Positions 17,590 through 25,036 of a stretch of DNA of 64,000 nt are shown here, piece by piece; the stretch's first letter is position 1; each line of letters starts with the position of its first letter. Source of the stretch: Alcanivorax sp. 1008 (GTDB taxonomy: Bacteria; Pseudomonadota; Gammaproteobacteria; Pseudomonadales; Alcanivoracaceae). The position numbers and the translations under genes are program-made. Under the pieces are notes generated by a model. The model saw only the letters and a list, made by a program, of their open reading frames with translations. It was not told the origin of the DNA and searched no databases. The stretch lies in assembly GCF_020667895.1 (NCBI RefSeq), contig NZ_JAFMPS010000007.1, positions 100,132 through 164,131 on the forward strand, written 5' to 3'.

Positions 17590-17611
17590 GCCGGCCCCAA
17601 AGGGTCGGCCG
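17590..17611 (+). terminator. Hairpin terminator after the RND gene
   Basis: GGCCGgCCC and GGGtCGGCC form a GC-rich stem with a short A-rich loop about 8 bases after the RND stop. The tail GCTTTGCTGCC is only moderately T-rich. Confidence 0.5.
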
Positions 17612-17659
17612 CTTTGCTGCCTCTGCGCAACGTGCGTGGAGTGCAGCCCCTCATTTCCC

Positions 17660-17690
17660 TATAATGCGCGGCACCTGATGAGGTGCCGCC
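17660..17690 (+). promoter_or_regulatory. pyrD promoter -10 box and leader hairpin masking the ribosome site
   Basis: A consensus -10 TATAAT lies at 17660-17665; the -35 is weak. Directly after it a perfect 9-bp hairpin forms: GCGGCACCT (17668-17676), loop GATG, AGGTGCCGC (17681-17689). The Shine-Dalgarno AGG (17681-17683) is in the 3' arm, 8 bases before the pyrD ATG. Transcription starting at about 17669-17673 would include all or only part of the 5' arm depending on start choice. This is the layout of enteric pyrC/pyrD, where CTP/GTP-dependent start-site switching controls translation. Use of the same mechanism here is inference. Confidence 0.6.
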
Positions 17691-18695
17691 ATGCTTTATG
17701 AAATTGCCAGACCATTTCTTTTTTCCCTCTCCGCGGAGCATTCCCACGATCTGACACTGGCGCTTTTGCGCCGTGGCGCCGGCCACCTGTGGCCAGCTTG
17801 CGTGCCGGCCAAGCCCGTTACAGTGATGGGTATTGAGTTTCCTAATCCAGTCGGTTTGGCCGCCGGGTTGGACAAGAACGGTGACTGCATTCGTGGTCTG
17901 GCGGCGCTGGGGTTTGGCTTTCTTGAGGTGGGCACGGTTACCCCTCGTGCGCAGCCGGGCAACAGCAAGCCGCGCCTGTTTCGCTTGCCGCCGGCGAAGG
18001 CACTGATCAACCGCATGGGCTTTAACAATCATGGCGTTGACTACCTGCTGCGGTCCGTTGAGAACAGTGCCTTTCAGGGGGTGCTGGGAATCAATATCGG
18101 CAAGAACTTCGACACCCCGGTAGAGCGGGCAGTCGATGATTATCTGTACTGCCTGGAACGGGTCCATCAGGCGGCCAGTTATGTGGTGGTCAATGTCTCC
18201 TCTCCCAATACTCCCGGTCTGCGCACGTTGCAGCATGGCGATGCTCTGGAGGGGTTGCTTTCAACCTTGCGTGAAGCCCAGACCCGTCTGGACCAGCGAG
18301 CTGGTCGGAGAGTGCCTCTGCTTATCAAGATCGCGCCAGATAACGAGGCAGAGGCCATGGCGGCCATGGGTGATGCGTTTATTCGTCACCACATGGATGG
18401 GGTGATTGTTGGTAACACAACGCTATCCCGGGTTGGAGTAGAAGGGCTGGCCAATGGCAACGAAGCCGGTGGCCTCAGTGGCGCGCCGCTTAAGTCATTG
18501 GCTGATCAGGCTTTGACTGCCATGGTATCGACACTGGATGGGAAACTGCCAGTTATTGGGGTTGGCGGTATTCTCAGCGGTCAGGATGCCGCGGATAAAC
18601 AACGTCTGGGTGCCAGTCTGGTACAAGTCTATAGCGGGCTTATTTACCGTGGCCCGGGCCTGGTGGCCGAAGCGGTCAAAGCATGGCAGGGCTAA
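17691..18695 (+). CDS. pyrD: Dihydroorotate dehydrogenase (quinone), class 2
   Basis: Oxidises dihydroorotate to orotate in de novo pyrimidine synthesis, passing electrons to the quinone pool at the inner membrane. It is 334 residues, the usual class 2 length. The N-terminal helical membrane-association segment ([21 protein letters not shown]) and FMN-binding AAGLDKNGD are present. The catalytic Ser is Ser171 in [14 protein letters not shown], where class 2 enzymes have serine instead of cysteine. [11 protein letters not shown] and the C-terminal IGVGGI and [13 protein letters not shown] phosphate-binding loops are intact. A translation-masking hairpin precedes the start (17660-17690). It converges with rmf. 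Confidence 0.98.
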   Translation: MLYEIARPFLFSLSAEHSHDLTLALLRRGAGHLWPACVPAKPVTVMGIEFPNPVGLAAGLDKNGDCIRGLAALGFGFLEVGTVTPRAQPGNSKPRLFRLPPAKALINRMGFNNHGVDYLLRSVENSAFQGVLGINIGKNFDTPVERAVDDYLYCLERVHQAASYVVVNVSSPNTPGLRTLQHGDALEGLLSTLREAQTRLDQRAGRRVPLLIKIAPDNEAEAMAAMGDAFIRHHMDGVIVGNTTLSRVGVEGLANGNEAGGLSGAPLKSLADQALTAMVSTLDGKLPVIGVGGILSGQDAADKQRLGASLVQVYSGLIYRGPGLVAEAVKAWQG

Positions 18696-18701
18696 AAGGA
18701 A

Positions 18702-18720
18702 AGGGCCCTGGAGGGGCCCT
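18702..18720 (-). terminator. Rho-independent terminator of rmf, between convergent pyrD and rmf
   Basis: AGGGCCC and GGGCCCT form a perfect 7-bp stem with a 5-base loop. Read on the minus strand it is followed by TTCCTTTT, so it fits termination of rmf and may also act on pyrD. A second hairpin with a UUCG tetraloop on the minus strand (18726-18739) lies just before it. Confidence 0.65.
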
Positions 18721-18771
18721 GTGTAGGCGCCGAAGCGCCCGGTTCCTCCTTGCGGAGTTCGGCAAGCGTTA

Positions 18772-18978
18772 TCAGTTAACATCCTTCAGGTTTTGCACAC
18801 TGGCAACGCCGACATAACCGTTGATGTGATCAACACGGCCTTCTCGCCAGCCGCTGATCCAATTGAAGCGGGGAGTAGTGGAACCAAAAGGGCAGATATC
18901 CTGGGATTTACCCTCCAGACCTGCCTGGTAACCACGGGAATAAGCACGGGTATCGCGATCTCTCTTCTGTCTTTTCAT
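18772..18978 (-). CDS. rmf: Ribosome modulation factor
   Basis: A basic protein of 68 residues that dimerises 70S ribosomes into inactive 100S particles in stationary phase. MKRQKRDRDTRAYSRGYQAGL followed by CPFG and WISGWREGR matches RMF. The C-terminus is about 12 residues longer than the 55-residue E. coli protein. The ATG at 18978 is chosen because GAGGAA lies about 8 bases upstream and it matches the family start; the frame itself is open 12 codons further. Its place between pyrD and rlmL is the order I recall from Pseudomonas. A terminator on its own strand lies at 18702-18720. Confidence 0.95.
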   Translation of the reverse strand: MKRQKRDRDTRAYSRGYQAGLEGKSQDICPFGSTTPRFNWISGWREGRVDHINGYVGVASVQNLKDVN

Positions 18979-19279
18979 CGAGTGTTCCTCTCGTTTATGG
19001 CAGTCGCATCGCACCCGGAGAGCCGGGCCGTATAACTGGTGACATCAGGTTCGCTGAAACGTTCTGCACGGAGACTGAGGGGGCAGCTCTACTGGCCACC
19101 TCTGACCCCCCGACGCACCTTCAGTATCGGAACGTCTGAGTGGGCTGTCGAATATCGAGTTGCGATATACAGGCGTACCATTAGCAGTATGTTTCATATT
19201 GATTGCTCTTGAGATAGTCATCGCAACTGTTTGATCCTATCCGTATCTATTTGATTAAAAGCGCTTTTGGAGAATGCTT
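18979..19279. other. Divergent rmf/rlmL intergenic region
   Basis: About 300 bases without a gene, between divergent rmf and rlmL. It holds a CCCGG-AGAG-CCGGG hairpin (19014-19027), a G-rich/C-rich pair around 19079-19112, and a perfect 12-base palindrome AAAAGCGCTTTT (19257-19268) touching the rlmL ribosome site. No consensus promoter could be fixed for either gene. The palindrome next to the ribosome site could be an operator or small mRNA structure. Confidence 0.4.
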
Positions 19280-21391
19280 GTGGAAATGGTGATCACCTGT
19301 ATGCCCGGCCTTGGCGAGCTACTACGCCGGGAACTGATCACATTGGGCATAACCCCGGGGGACGGCAGTGCTGCTGCTTTGCAGGCGGATATGTCGGTCG
19401 AGCAGGCGCTGACGGTGTGTCTTCATTCTCGCATTGCTGAGCGCGTACTGGTGCAATTGGCTAGTGAAGAAGTGGCGCCTCAGCAGGCACCAGAGGCGCT
19501 GGCTGCAGCGCTTACTGCGCAGCAGCTGTGTAATGCGCTGGCACTTAATGTTCACGCTGATCATGAAGCCGGGGTGCGTGGTGATGCTCGGGTCAGCGCA
19601 AGTGTGTTTGCCCGTTCACTGGCCCAGCCGCTGCCACTAAGTCGCGAAACCAGAGGCGCACTGTGCCTTCGTTTGCTGATTGGTGAGCAGCGCTCACGCT
19701 TGTTTGTAGACCTGTGCGGTGAGCCATTGAGCCGCCGGGGATACCGGCTGCAAGGCGGTGCTGCGCCGCTGCGGGAAACGTTGGCGGCAGCCATGCTGCT
19801 GGCTGCGCAGTGGAAAGTGGACCCGCAGACCGGTCTTTGGCCGGCATTGGTCGATCCATTTTGCGGTAGTGGCACGCTGCTGATTGAAGCGGCATTGATT
19901 GCCACTGGCAGGGCGCCTGGTTTACTACGCGATGAGTTTGCCTTGCGCTATTGGGGCGATTTCCAGCCTGCCCTGTGGCAGAAGCTGCGAGATCTGGCGC
20001 AGTTGGCAATCCATAGTCCGCAGGAGTTGTCGCTGAAAGGCTTTGATGCAGATGACTCTGTACAGCGACAGGCCAGAGCCAATGCGGAGCGAGCTGGTGT
20101 GGCCAGTCTTATTCATTTTGAGCGGCGAGAACTGGGCCAGCTCAGGAAACGTGACTTTTCCGGCGACGGTATGCTGGTTACCAACCCTCCGTGGGGTGAG
20201 CGTCTTGAAGATAAGGCGCGCGCCGGCTGGTTGATGAATGGATTGGCCCACTTGCTGGCCAATGAAGCTCGTGGCTGGAGCGCAACAGTGCTGGGCAGCG
20301 ACGTTGAGGTGCTGGATCGTAGCGGCGCGGAAACCGTAGCCCAGTGGAAGGTGCTGAATGGCGCGGTGAACGGTTTTGTCCGGGTGATGCGCCCACAGCG
20401 CCGCGCTCCAATCAGACCCCTACTGGCTGGTGAGCCAGCATTCGAAGTGCCGCCAGAGGCGCAGGCCTTTGCCAATCGTTTGCGCAAAAACGGCAAGCAG
20501 CTCAAGCGCTGGCTGGAAAACGAGTTGGTGCAATGCTACCGGCTCTACGATCGTGATCTTCCCGAGTTTAATGTTTCCGTGGATGTCTACGCGGACAGAG
20601 TATTGGTGCAGGAGTTTGCCGCACCGAAAACCGTTGATGAAAAAGCGGCGGAGCAACGGCGTATGCTGGCGGTCTCCGCTGTGCGATCAGTGCTGGGAGC
20701 CCATCGGGAGCAGGTGTTCTTGCGCACCCGGGAAAGGCAGAAAGGCGCCAATCAGTACCAGAAGTTAGGACAACGTCGCAACCTTATGGTGGTTCATGAG
20801 GGGGGAGCAAGGTTACTGGTGGACCTGCGTGCCTACCTTGATACCGGGCTTTTTCTTGATCATCGGCCGGTGCGCTTGCGCATTGAGGAGGAGGCTGCCG
20901 GTAAGCGCTTTCTTAACCTGTTTGGCTACACCGGGGCGGCAACTGTTCATGCCGCAGTGGGCGGTGCTCGGCAGTCAGTGACGGTAGATGCTTCCAACAA
21001 CTATCTGCAATGGGCCGGCGAGAACCTCGCGTTGAATGGATTTTCTACGCTGCGCCATCGGCTTGAGCGTGCCGATGCCATGGCCTGGCTGGGAGATTGT
21101 CGCGAACAGTTTGACTTGGTTTTTTGTGATCCGCCGACTTTTTCCAATAGTAAAAGTCGGGATGACTTTGTCGTTCAGCGCGATCATGGCGAGTTGATTC
21201 GCCGTATTATGCGACGGCTGGAGCCCGGTGGCGTGTTGTACTTTTCCTGTAATTTCCGCCGCTTTGAGCTGGATGCGGAAATCCGTCGCTGGTTTAAAGT
21301 AGACGACATTAGTCGTAGCAGCATTCCTCCGGACTTTCAGCGTCATCAGGATATTCACCACCTGTTCGCTATTCGTCACGGAGAGGTTTGA
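19280..21391 (+). CDS. rlmL: 23S rRNA (guanine-N2/N7)-methyltransferase, bifunctional RlmKL
   Basis: Methylates G2445 (N2) and G2069 (N7) of 23S rRNA during large-subunit assembly. At about 703 residues it is the same length as E. coli RlmKL (702). Order: N-terminal THUMP-containing region (to about 165), RlmL methyltransferase with LVDPFCGSGTLLIEAAL and the catalytic TNPPWGERL, then RlmK with KTRERQKGANQYQKLG, LNLFGYTGAATVHAAVGGA and CDPPTFSNSKSRDDF. The start is uncertain: ATG 19274 is too close to GGAGA, while GTG 19280 has 6-base spacing and ATG 19286 is also possible. The stop overlaps the next ATG by one base. Confidence 0.95.
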   Translation: MEMVITCMPGLGELLRRELITLGITPGDGSAAALQADMSVEQALTVCLHSRIAERVLVQLASEEVAPQQAPEALAAALTAQQLCNALALNVHADHEAGVRGDARVSASVFARSLAQPLPLSRETRGALCLRLLIGEQRSRLFVDLCGEPLSRRGYRLQGGAAPLRETLAAAMLLAAQWKVDPQTGLWPALVDPFCGSGTLLIEAALIATGRAPGLLRDEFALRYWGDFQPALWQKLRDLAQLAIHSPQELSLKGFDADDSVQRQARANAERAGVASLIHFERRELGQLRKRDFSGDGMLVTNPPWGERLEDKARAGWLMNGLAHLLANEARGWSATVLGSDVEVLDRSGAETVAQWKVLNGAVNGFVRVMRPQRRAPIRPLLAGEPAFEVPPEAQAFANRLRKNGKQLKRWLENELVQCYRLYDRDLPEFNVSVDVYADRVLVQEFAAPKTVDEKAAEQRRMLAVSAVRSVLGAHREQVFLRTRERQKGANQYQKLGQRRNLMVVHEGGARLLVDLRAYLDTGLFLDHRPVRLRIEEEAAGKRFLNLFGYTGAATVHAAVGGARQSVTVDASNNYLQWAGENLALNGFSTLRHRLERADAMAWLGDCREQFDLVFCDPPTFSNSKSRDDFVVQRDHGELIRRIMRRLEPGGVLYFSCNFRRFELDAEIRRWFKVDDISRSSIPPDFQRHQDIHHLFAIRHGEV

Positions 21392-21615
21392 TGCAAGTTG
21401 AGTTACTTACCACGATGGGTTGCCATTTGTGTGAGCAGGCTCAGGAAGTCATTAGCCGTGCTGCGCCGCAGGCCCAGGTTGTGCTGGTGGATATCGCTGA
21501 GGATGATGGCTTGATTCAGCAATATGGCGAGCTGATTCCGGTGTTGCGATCAGGCGGCAAGGAGCTGCGCTGGCCTTTTAGCCTACTTGATGTCAGAGGT
21601 TTTCTAGCCGAATAG
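21391..21615 (+). CDS. Glutaredoxin-like (DUF836) small thiol protein
   Basis: A protein of 74 residues with a thioredoxin-fold start MQVELLTTMGCHLCEQAQE and a CxxC pair (CHLC, Cys11/Cys14). The conserved cis-Pro region appears as YGELIPVLRSGGKELRWPFS. This matches the short glutaredoxin-like DUF836 family. Its ATG overlaps the rlmL stop (TGATG), so it is translated with rlmL. Likely a cytoplasmic thiol-disulfide protein; the partner is unknown. It converges with the tatD operon 9 bases downstream. Confidence 0.85.
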   Translation: MQVELLTTMGCHLCEQAQEVISRAAPQAQVVLVDIAEDDGLIQQYGELIPVLRSGGKELRWPFSLLDVRGFLAE

Positions 21616-21624
21616 CAGCAGCAG

Positions 21625-22416
21625 TCAGGTTGAAATGCGGAAAAACCGCTTTGCATTCTGCCAGCTCTGTTGACCGATGCTCTGTTCGGTGCGACCTGTC
21701 GACTGGGCAAGTTGGCGGACTATCCAGGGCAATAGTGCTGGCTCATTTCTACCACTGACCGGCGGCTTGTGATCCATGTTACGAGGTAGAAGCCAGGGCG
21801 CGTCAGTTTCGATAAGCAGCCTGTCAGCAGGAATGTTGCCGGCTAGACGTTGCAGCTCCATGCCTCTCCGTTCGTCGCAGATCCAGCCGGTAATGCCGAT
21901 ATGGCAGTCGAGGTCCAGGTAGTCGAACAGTTCTTCGCGACTGCCAGTGAAGCAGTGAACTACCAGATCGCATAGCTGATCCCGAGCTTCACGGACTATT
22001 GGCAAGAAGCGATGGTGCGCATCCCGTTGGTGGAGGAATGCGGGCAATTGCAGCTCTGCCGCCAGCGCCAGCTGTTCGATAAAGGCATTTTCCTGCTGCG
22101 GCCGAGGGGAAAAATCCCGATTGAAGTCCAGCCCGGTTTCACCGATGGCGCGAACCTTGCTGTGGCTGGCGAGTTGGCGCAGGTCTTTCAGGGATGAGGC
22201 AGAAAATTCCGATGCCTGATGAGGGTGAATGCCGGCGGTGCAGAAAAGGTCCGGCTCGGTTTCGGCAAGTTGCAGCGCTGCAGCGGAGCTGGGTACGCTG
22301 GTGCCGGTCAGAACCTGAAGGACGACACCAGCCTCACGAGCGCGTTGGAGCACTTCAGAACGATCCTGACTGAAGCGTTTATCCGTCAGGTTGACGCCAA
22401 TATCTGCTAAAAGCAC
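21625..22416 (-). CDS. tatD: TatD family metal-dependent deoxyribonuclease
   Basis: A TIM-barrel metallohydrolase of 263 residues; TatD is a cytoplasmic 3'-5' exonuclease linked to DNA repair. Present are DIGVNLTDKRFSQDR at the N-terminus, GIHPH (metal His), AIGETGLDFNRDFSP (Glu ligand), HCFTGSREE, GITGWICDERRG and the ETDAPWLLPR metal-Asp motif. The GITGWICDERRG block points to TatD proper rather than YcfH or YjjV. It is the last gene of the lexA-DUF1499-tatD run, consistent with a repair role. Confidence 0.93.
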   Translation of the reverse strand: MLLADIGVNLTDKRFSQDRSEVLQRAREAGVVLQVLTGTSVPSSAAALQLAETEPDLFCTAGIHPHQASEFSASSLKDLRQLASHSKVRAIGETGLDFNRDFSPRPQQENAFIEQLALAAELQLPAFLHQRDAHHRFLPIVREARDQLCDLVVHCFTGSREELFDYLDLDCHIGITGWICDERRGMELQRLAGNIPADRLLIETDAPWLLPRNMDHKPPVSGRNEPALLPWIVRQLAQSTGRTEQSIGQQSWQNAKRFFRIST

Positions 22417-22441
22417 GGGGACTCTGAGTTAAAGATTTGAG

Positions 22442-22867
22442 TTAGAGATTTCTCGAAGCTGCGAGTTTCTCCCGCAACATCTCCACACGACTACGGTTGG
22501 CGCCAAGGTCGGAGTAGCCAATCCGTGATGCAGAACGTACCTGAATCATGCCGTCATTGTCGATGTGAAACAGCACATCGTCAGTGAAACGCAATATGAG
22601 GGTTTTGAAAGTAGCCTGAATTACATTGTCCGCAGGGGCGCTCCATTCAACGCGCGGCAGAGAGTCGAGAAGGGTTGTGAGCATTTGTGCGGACTCAGCA
22701 ACGTTGCCGCCCGCCACCAGAGGGGCAACCCGGCGAGTTTCATCGCTAGCCTGTGAGCTGACGCAGTTCGGGGTTTGCGGGCAGTCCGGTAGCTCCAGTG
22801 CATGCACGCTGGCACCTGCAAGCAGCCCTGAGATCAGTACTACGTGGCTGAACATGCGATGTTTCAT
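22442..22867 (-). CDS. DUF1499 family exported protein
   Basis: A protein of 141 residues with a signal peptide (MKHRMFSHVVLISGLLAGASVHA, cleavage before LELPDCP). The mature part has the DUF1499 hallmark PNCVSSQASD near its start and the RFTDDVLFHIDNDGMIQVRSASRIGYSDLGANRSRVE region at the end, with the typical RSASRxGYSDLGxNRxR pattern. The family's function is unknown; it is probably periplasmic. It lies 29 bases after lexA and 25 bases before tatD, so it is probably cotranscribed with both. In Pseudomonas the gene after lexA is sulA; this protein is unrelated. Confidence 0.87.
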   Translation of the reverse strand: MKHRMFSHVVLISGLLAGASVHALELPDCPQTPNCVSSQASDETRRVAPLVAGGNVAESAQMLTTLLDSLPRVEWSAPADNVIQATFKTLILRFTDDVLFHIDNDGMIQVRSASRIGYSDLGANRSRVEMLREKLAASRNL

Positions 22868-22896
22868 TGCGGGCCCCTTGTATGCTGTTATCAGAA

Positions 22897-23505
22897 TTAA
22901 CCGACGTCGCGAATTAACCCGACCACGATACCTTCAATCATTAACTGATCAGGAGCAACAGGAATTGGTTCAAATGTATCGTTCGCGGGCATCAGGAAGA
23001 TTGCCGACTTGTCAATTTTGAGGGTTTTCACTGTCACATCCTCGTCAAGGCGGGCGACAACGATTTGCCCGGAGCGTGCCATATTGGTCTTGCGCACTGC
23101 AATCAGGTCACCGTCGAGGATGCCAGCGTCTCGCATACTGTCGCCCTGTACTCGTAGCAGGTAGGTGGGGCGCTGGTTGAACAGCCCCTGGGGTACCGGC
23201 ACAGTGCGCTCCACATTCTCCACCGCTTCAATGGGCAGACCCGCTGCAACGCGCCCCACCAGGGGCATCTCGTCGTCATTCCAGTTAGCCGCATCAAGCA
23301 ATTGAATGCCTCTCGAGCGGTCGTTATGGATGCGGATAAAGCCTTTTCGCTCCAGTGCCCGGAGGTGGTCAGAGGCTGCGTTTTTCGACTGAAAGCCCAT
23401 CAGATCAGCAATCTCGGCCCGTGTCGGGGCCATGCCTGTGTCCTGCAGATGCTGGCGGATACACTCCAGCACCTGGCGCTGGCGGTCGGTCAGGATTTCG
23501 CTCAT
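22897..23505 (-). CDS. lexA: LexA repressor, SOS regulator
   Basis: Represses SOS genes and self-cleaves when RecA filaments form on single-stranded DNA. It is 202 residues, the same length as E. coli LexA. The N-terminal winged helix (LTDRQRQVLECIRQHL, TRAEIADLMGFQSKNAASDHL) binds the operator. The autocleavage site Ala88-Gly89 (VAAGLP) and catalytic dyad Ser123 (GDSMRDAGI) and Lys160 (DVTVKTLK) are intact. A possible LexA box lies about 56 bases upstream (23561-23576). It is divergent from the cNMP-domain gene at 23706. Confidence 0.98.
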   Translation of the reverse strand: MSEILTDRQRQVLECIRQHLQDTGMAPTRAEIADLMGFQSKNAASDHLRALERKGFIRIHNDRSRGIQLLDAANWNDDEMPLVGRVAAGLPIEAVENVERTVPVPQGLFNQRPTYLLRVQGDSMRDAGILDGDLIAVRKTNMARSGQIVVARLDEDVTVKTLKIDKSAIFLMPANDTFEPIPVAPDQLMIEGIVVGLIRDVG

Positions 23506-23560
23506 CGGTGCTCTCCTCGGGCTTCCTGAATGTGGCTTCCGCTGGATGCTAACACGTATA

Positions 23561-23576
23561 CTGTCCTTGTGGCCAG
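23561..23576 (-). promoter_or_regulatory. Possible LexA box upstream of lexA
   Basis: Read on the minus strand: CTGG-N8-ACAG, i.e. CTG-N10-CAG with three of four bases in one half-site and all four in the other, compared with the gammaproteobacterial CTGT-N8-ACAG. The centre is not AT-rich as in strong boxes. Position about 56-71 bases before the lexA ATG suits autoregulation. Confidence 0.35.
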
Positions 23577-23705
23577 TGTCGGATGGTCAGATGCCAGAGT
23601 GGCCTACCAGGTAGACAAATTGCGCTGTACGCCGTTGCCCTGTGGCTGACAGTTGCCTACGATGTCCGACTGTTCGGACCAGCCAGAAACATCGGAGTTA
23701 TTCGT

Positions 23706-24365
23706 ATGGAGCAGATCAACCGCGCGGACTATCCGTTAGAGCGCATCCAGCGTTTGCTTTCGGGCATTCCTTTTTTCAACGAAGTTGCGCGGGAGAGCGA
23801 GCAACAGTTGTCTCGTTTGCTTGAGTGCTCGGATATCATGCAGGCCCGGGCCGGCGAAGAGGTGATTCGTCAGGGTGACACGGACACTTTTTTGTACTTC
23901 TTGCTGAAAGGGCAGTTGGCGGTCATGTCGCCCAACGGTAATGCCAATCAGGTGCTCAATTATATTTCCCCGGGCGAGGTCTTTGGCGCTCTGGCGATGA
24001 TCCGGGCGACGCCGCGTAGCGCCACCATCAGGGTCGATGAATCTGCCAAGGAAGCCATCGTTGCCCGTCTGAATTACGCTGATTTTAGCAATATTACGGA
24101 TTTTAACTACTTGAGCCTGGCCACCAAGCTGGCCTTTTATCGCATGTTGGTCCACAACATTCGCTGGACTCTGGAAGTGAACAAGATGCAGAGCCCGCAG
24201 CACGAGCTGGTCGCAAAACTGCGCACCGTGCCCGTTTTTACCGGCGCCAAGGGCACCGTTGAGGAGCTTAACGCGCTGTGTGATCAAGCTCACAAATTGG
24301 CGGATATTCTTTGCCTGTGGAATGAATCTGCCCAGCCTGTGCGCAGCAATATGCAGACCACCTGA
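23706..24365 (+). CDS. Cyclic-nucleotide-binding-domain protein without HTH
   Basis: A cytoplasmic protein of 219 residues. A single cNMP-binding jelly roll covers about 20-140 (AGEEVIRQGDTDTFLYFLLKGQLAV, then GEVFGALAMIRATPRSATIRV). The last 80 residues are helical (LATKLAFYRMLVHNIRWTLEVNK) and lack a winged helix, so it is not a CRP/FNR activator. The start is the ATG at 23706 (MEQINRADYPLERIQRLL); the open frame extends 41 codons upstream through the lexA promoter without a ribosome site. Function unknown; perhaps a regulatory subunit that reads cAMP or another nucleotide. Confidence 0.82.
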   Translation: MEQINRADYPLERIQRLLSGIPFFNEVARESEQQLSRLLECSDIMQARAGEEVIRQGDTDTFLYFLLKGQLAVMSPNGNANQVLNYISPGEVFGALAMIRATPRSATIRVDESAKEAIVARLNYADFSNITDFNYLSLATKLAFYRMLVHNIRWTLEVNKMQSPQHELVAKLRTVPVFTGAKGTVEELNALCDQAHKLADILCLWNESAQPVRSNMQTT

Positions 24366-24380
24366 GGGTAGTCTGCAGGT

Positions 24381-24818
24381 TCAGCTTTGATCCACTTTCA
24401 CCGCAAGTACGTCGCAGTGAGCGCCGGGCACTAAGCCCTTGGCGGTGGAGCCGAGCAGTAGTGCCAGGCCGCTGCGGGTGTGGCTGCCGACTACAATGAG
24501 GTCCGCGCCCAACTGGTCCGACTTCTCCTGAATGGTCTTTTCAATCGAACCCAGTTCCACATAGACCTGATCCGGGCTGATAGCAAAGCGCTGAGCATGC
24601 TCCAGGGCCGCTTTTCTGGCTCTATCCATCAGGCTGGACTGCAGGTCCGAGACATCCATCGGCACATCGGCTCCGTAGGCCAGCGCCAGAGGCTCGATAA
24701 CATGGATCAGGTGCAGCGTTGCATCTTTGCCTGCCACCGCGGCCGCTCTGGCCAGCACCCGGCCGGAATCTTCGCTGCAGTCGATGGCCACCAGCAAGGT
24801 GCGGTAGTCGTTTTCCAT
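24381..24818 (-). CDS. Universal stress protein (UspA family)
   Basis: A protein of 145 residues, standard for single-domain Usp. Features are the N-terminal TLLVAIDCSEDSGRVLARA, LHLIHVIEPLALAYG, and the nucleotide-loop VVGSHTRSGLALLLGSTAKGL, which follows the G-x2-G-x9-G-(S/T) pattern of ATP-binding UspA proteins. Cytoplasmic stress protein with unknown specific target. It converges with the cNMP-domain gene (15-base gap) and is divergent from topA. Confidence 0.93.
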   Translation of the reverse strand: MENDYRTLLVAIDCSEDSGRVLARAAAVAGKDATLHLIHVIEPLALAYGADVPMDVSDLQSSLMDRARKAALEHAQRFAISPDQVYVELGSIEKTIQEKSDQLGADLIVVGSHTRSGLALLLGSTAKGLVPGAHCDVLAVKVDQS

Positions 24819-24963
24819 GCTTGCTACTCCCCAAGAGCGATGATGGCTGATTGTGGACTGCTACTTCATTTCTGACAAATAACGCCAATGGCTGACAAGG
24901 GGGGGTTGCCCTCGGACCCTTAATCCGATTACTACTAAAAAAGGGACAGTTAAGAGCATTTCC

Positions 24964-24993
24964 TTGACCGGCCCGCGTCGCTCCGCCTAAATA
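24964..24993 (+). promoter_or_regulatory. Candidate sigma-70 promoter for topA
   Basis: TTGACC (24964-24969) and TAAATA (24988-24993) are 18 bases apart. They lie 44 bases before the topA ATG, upstream of a GC-rich leader. Confidence 0.45.
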
Positions 24994-25036
24994 GGCGGCC
25001 GCTAACGGCCCACAGCACGGACAGGTTTCGTTCACG

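Noticed and set aside
22442..22867. Gene after lexA as sulA (cell-division inhibitor)
   Set aside because: The protein has a signal peptide and the DUF1499 PNCVSS and RSASRxGYSD motifs; no SulA similarity.
23706..24365. CRP/FNR-type transcription factor
   Set aside because: The C-terminal 80 residues lack a winged helix-turn-helix.
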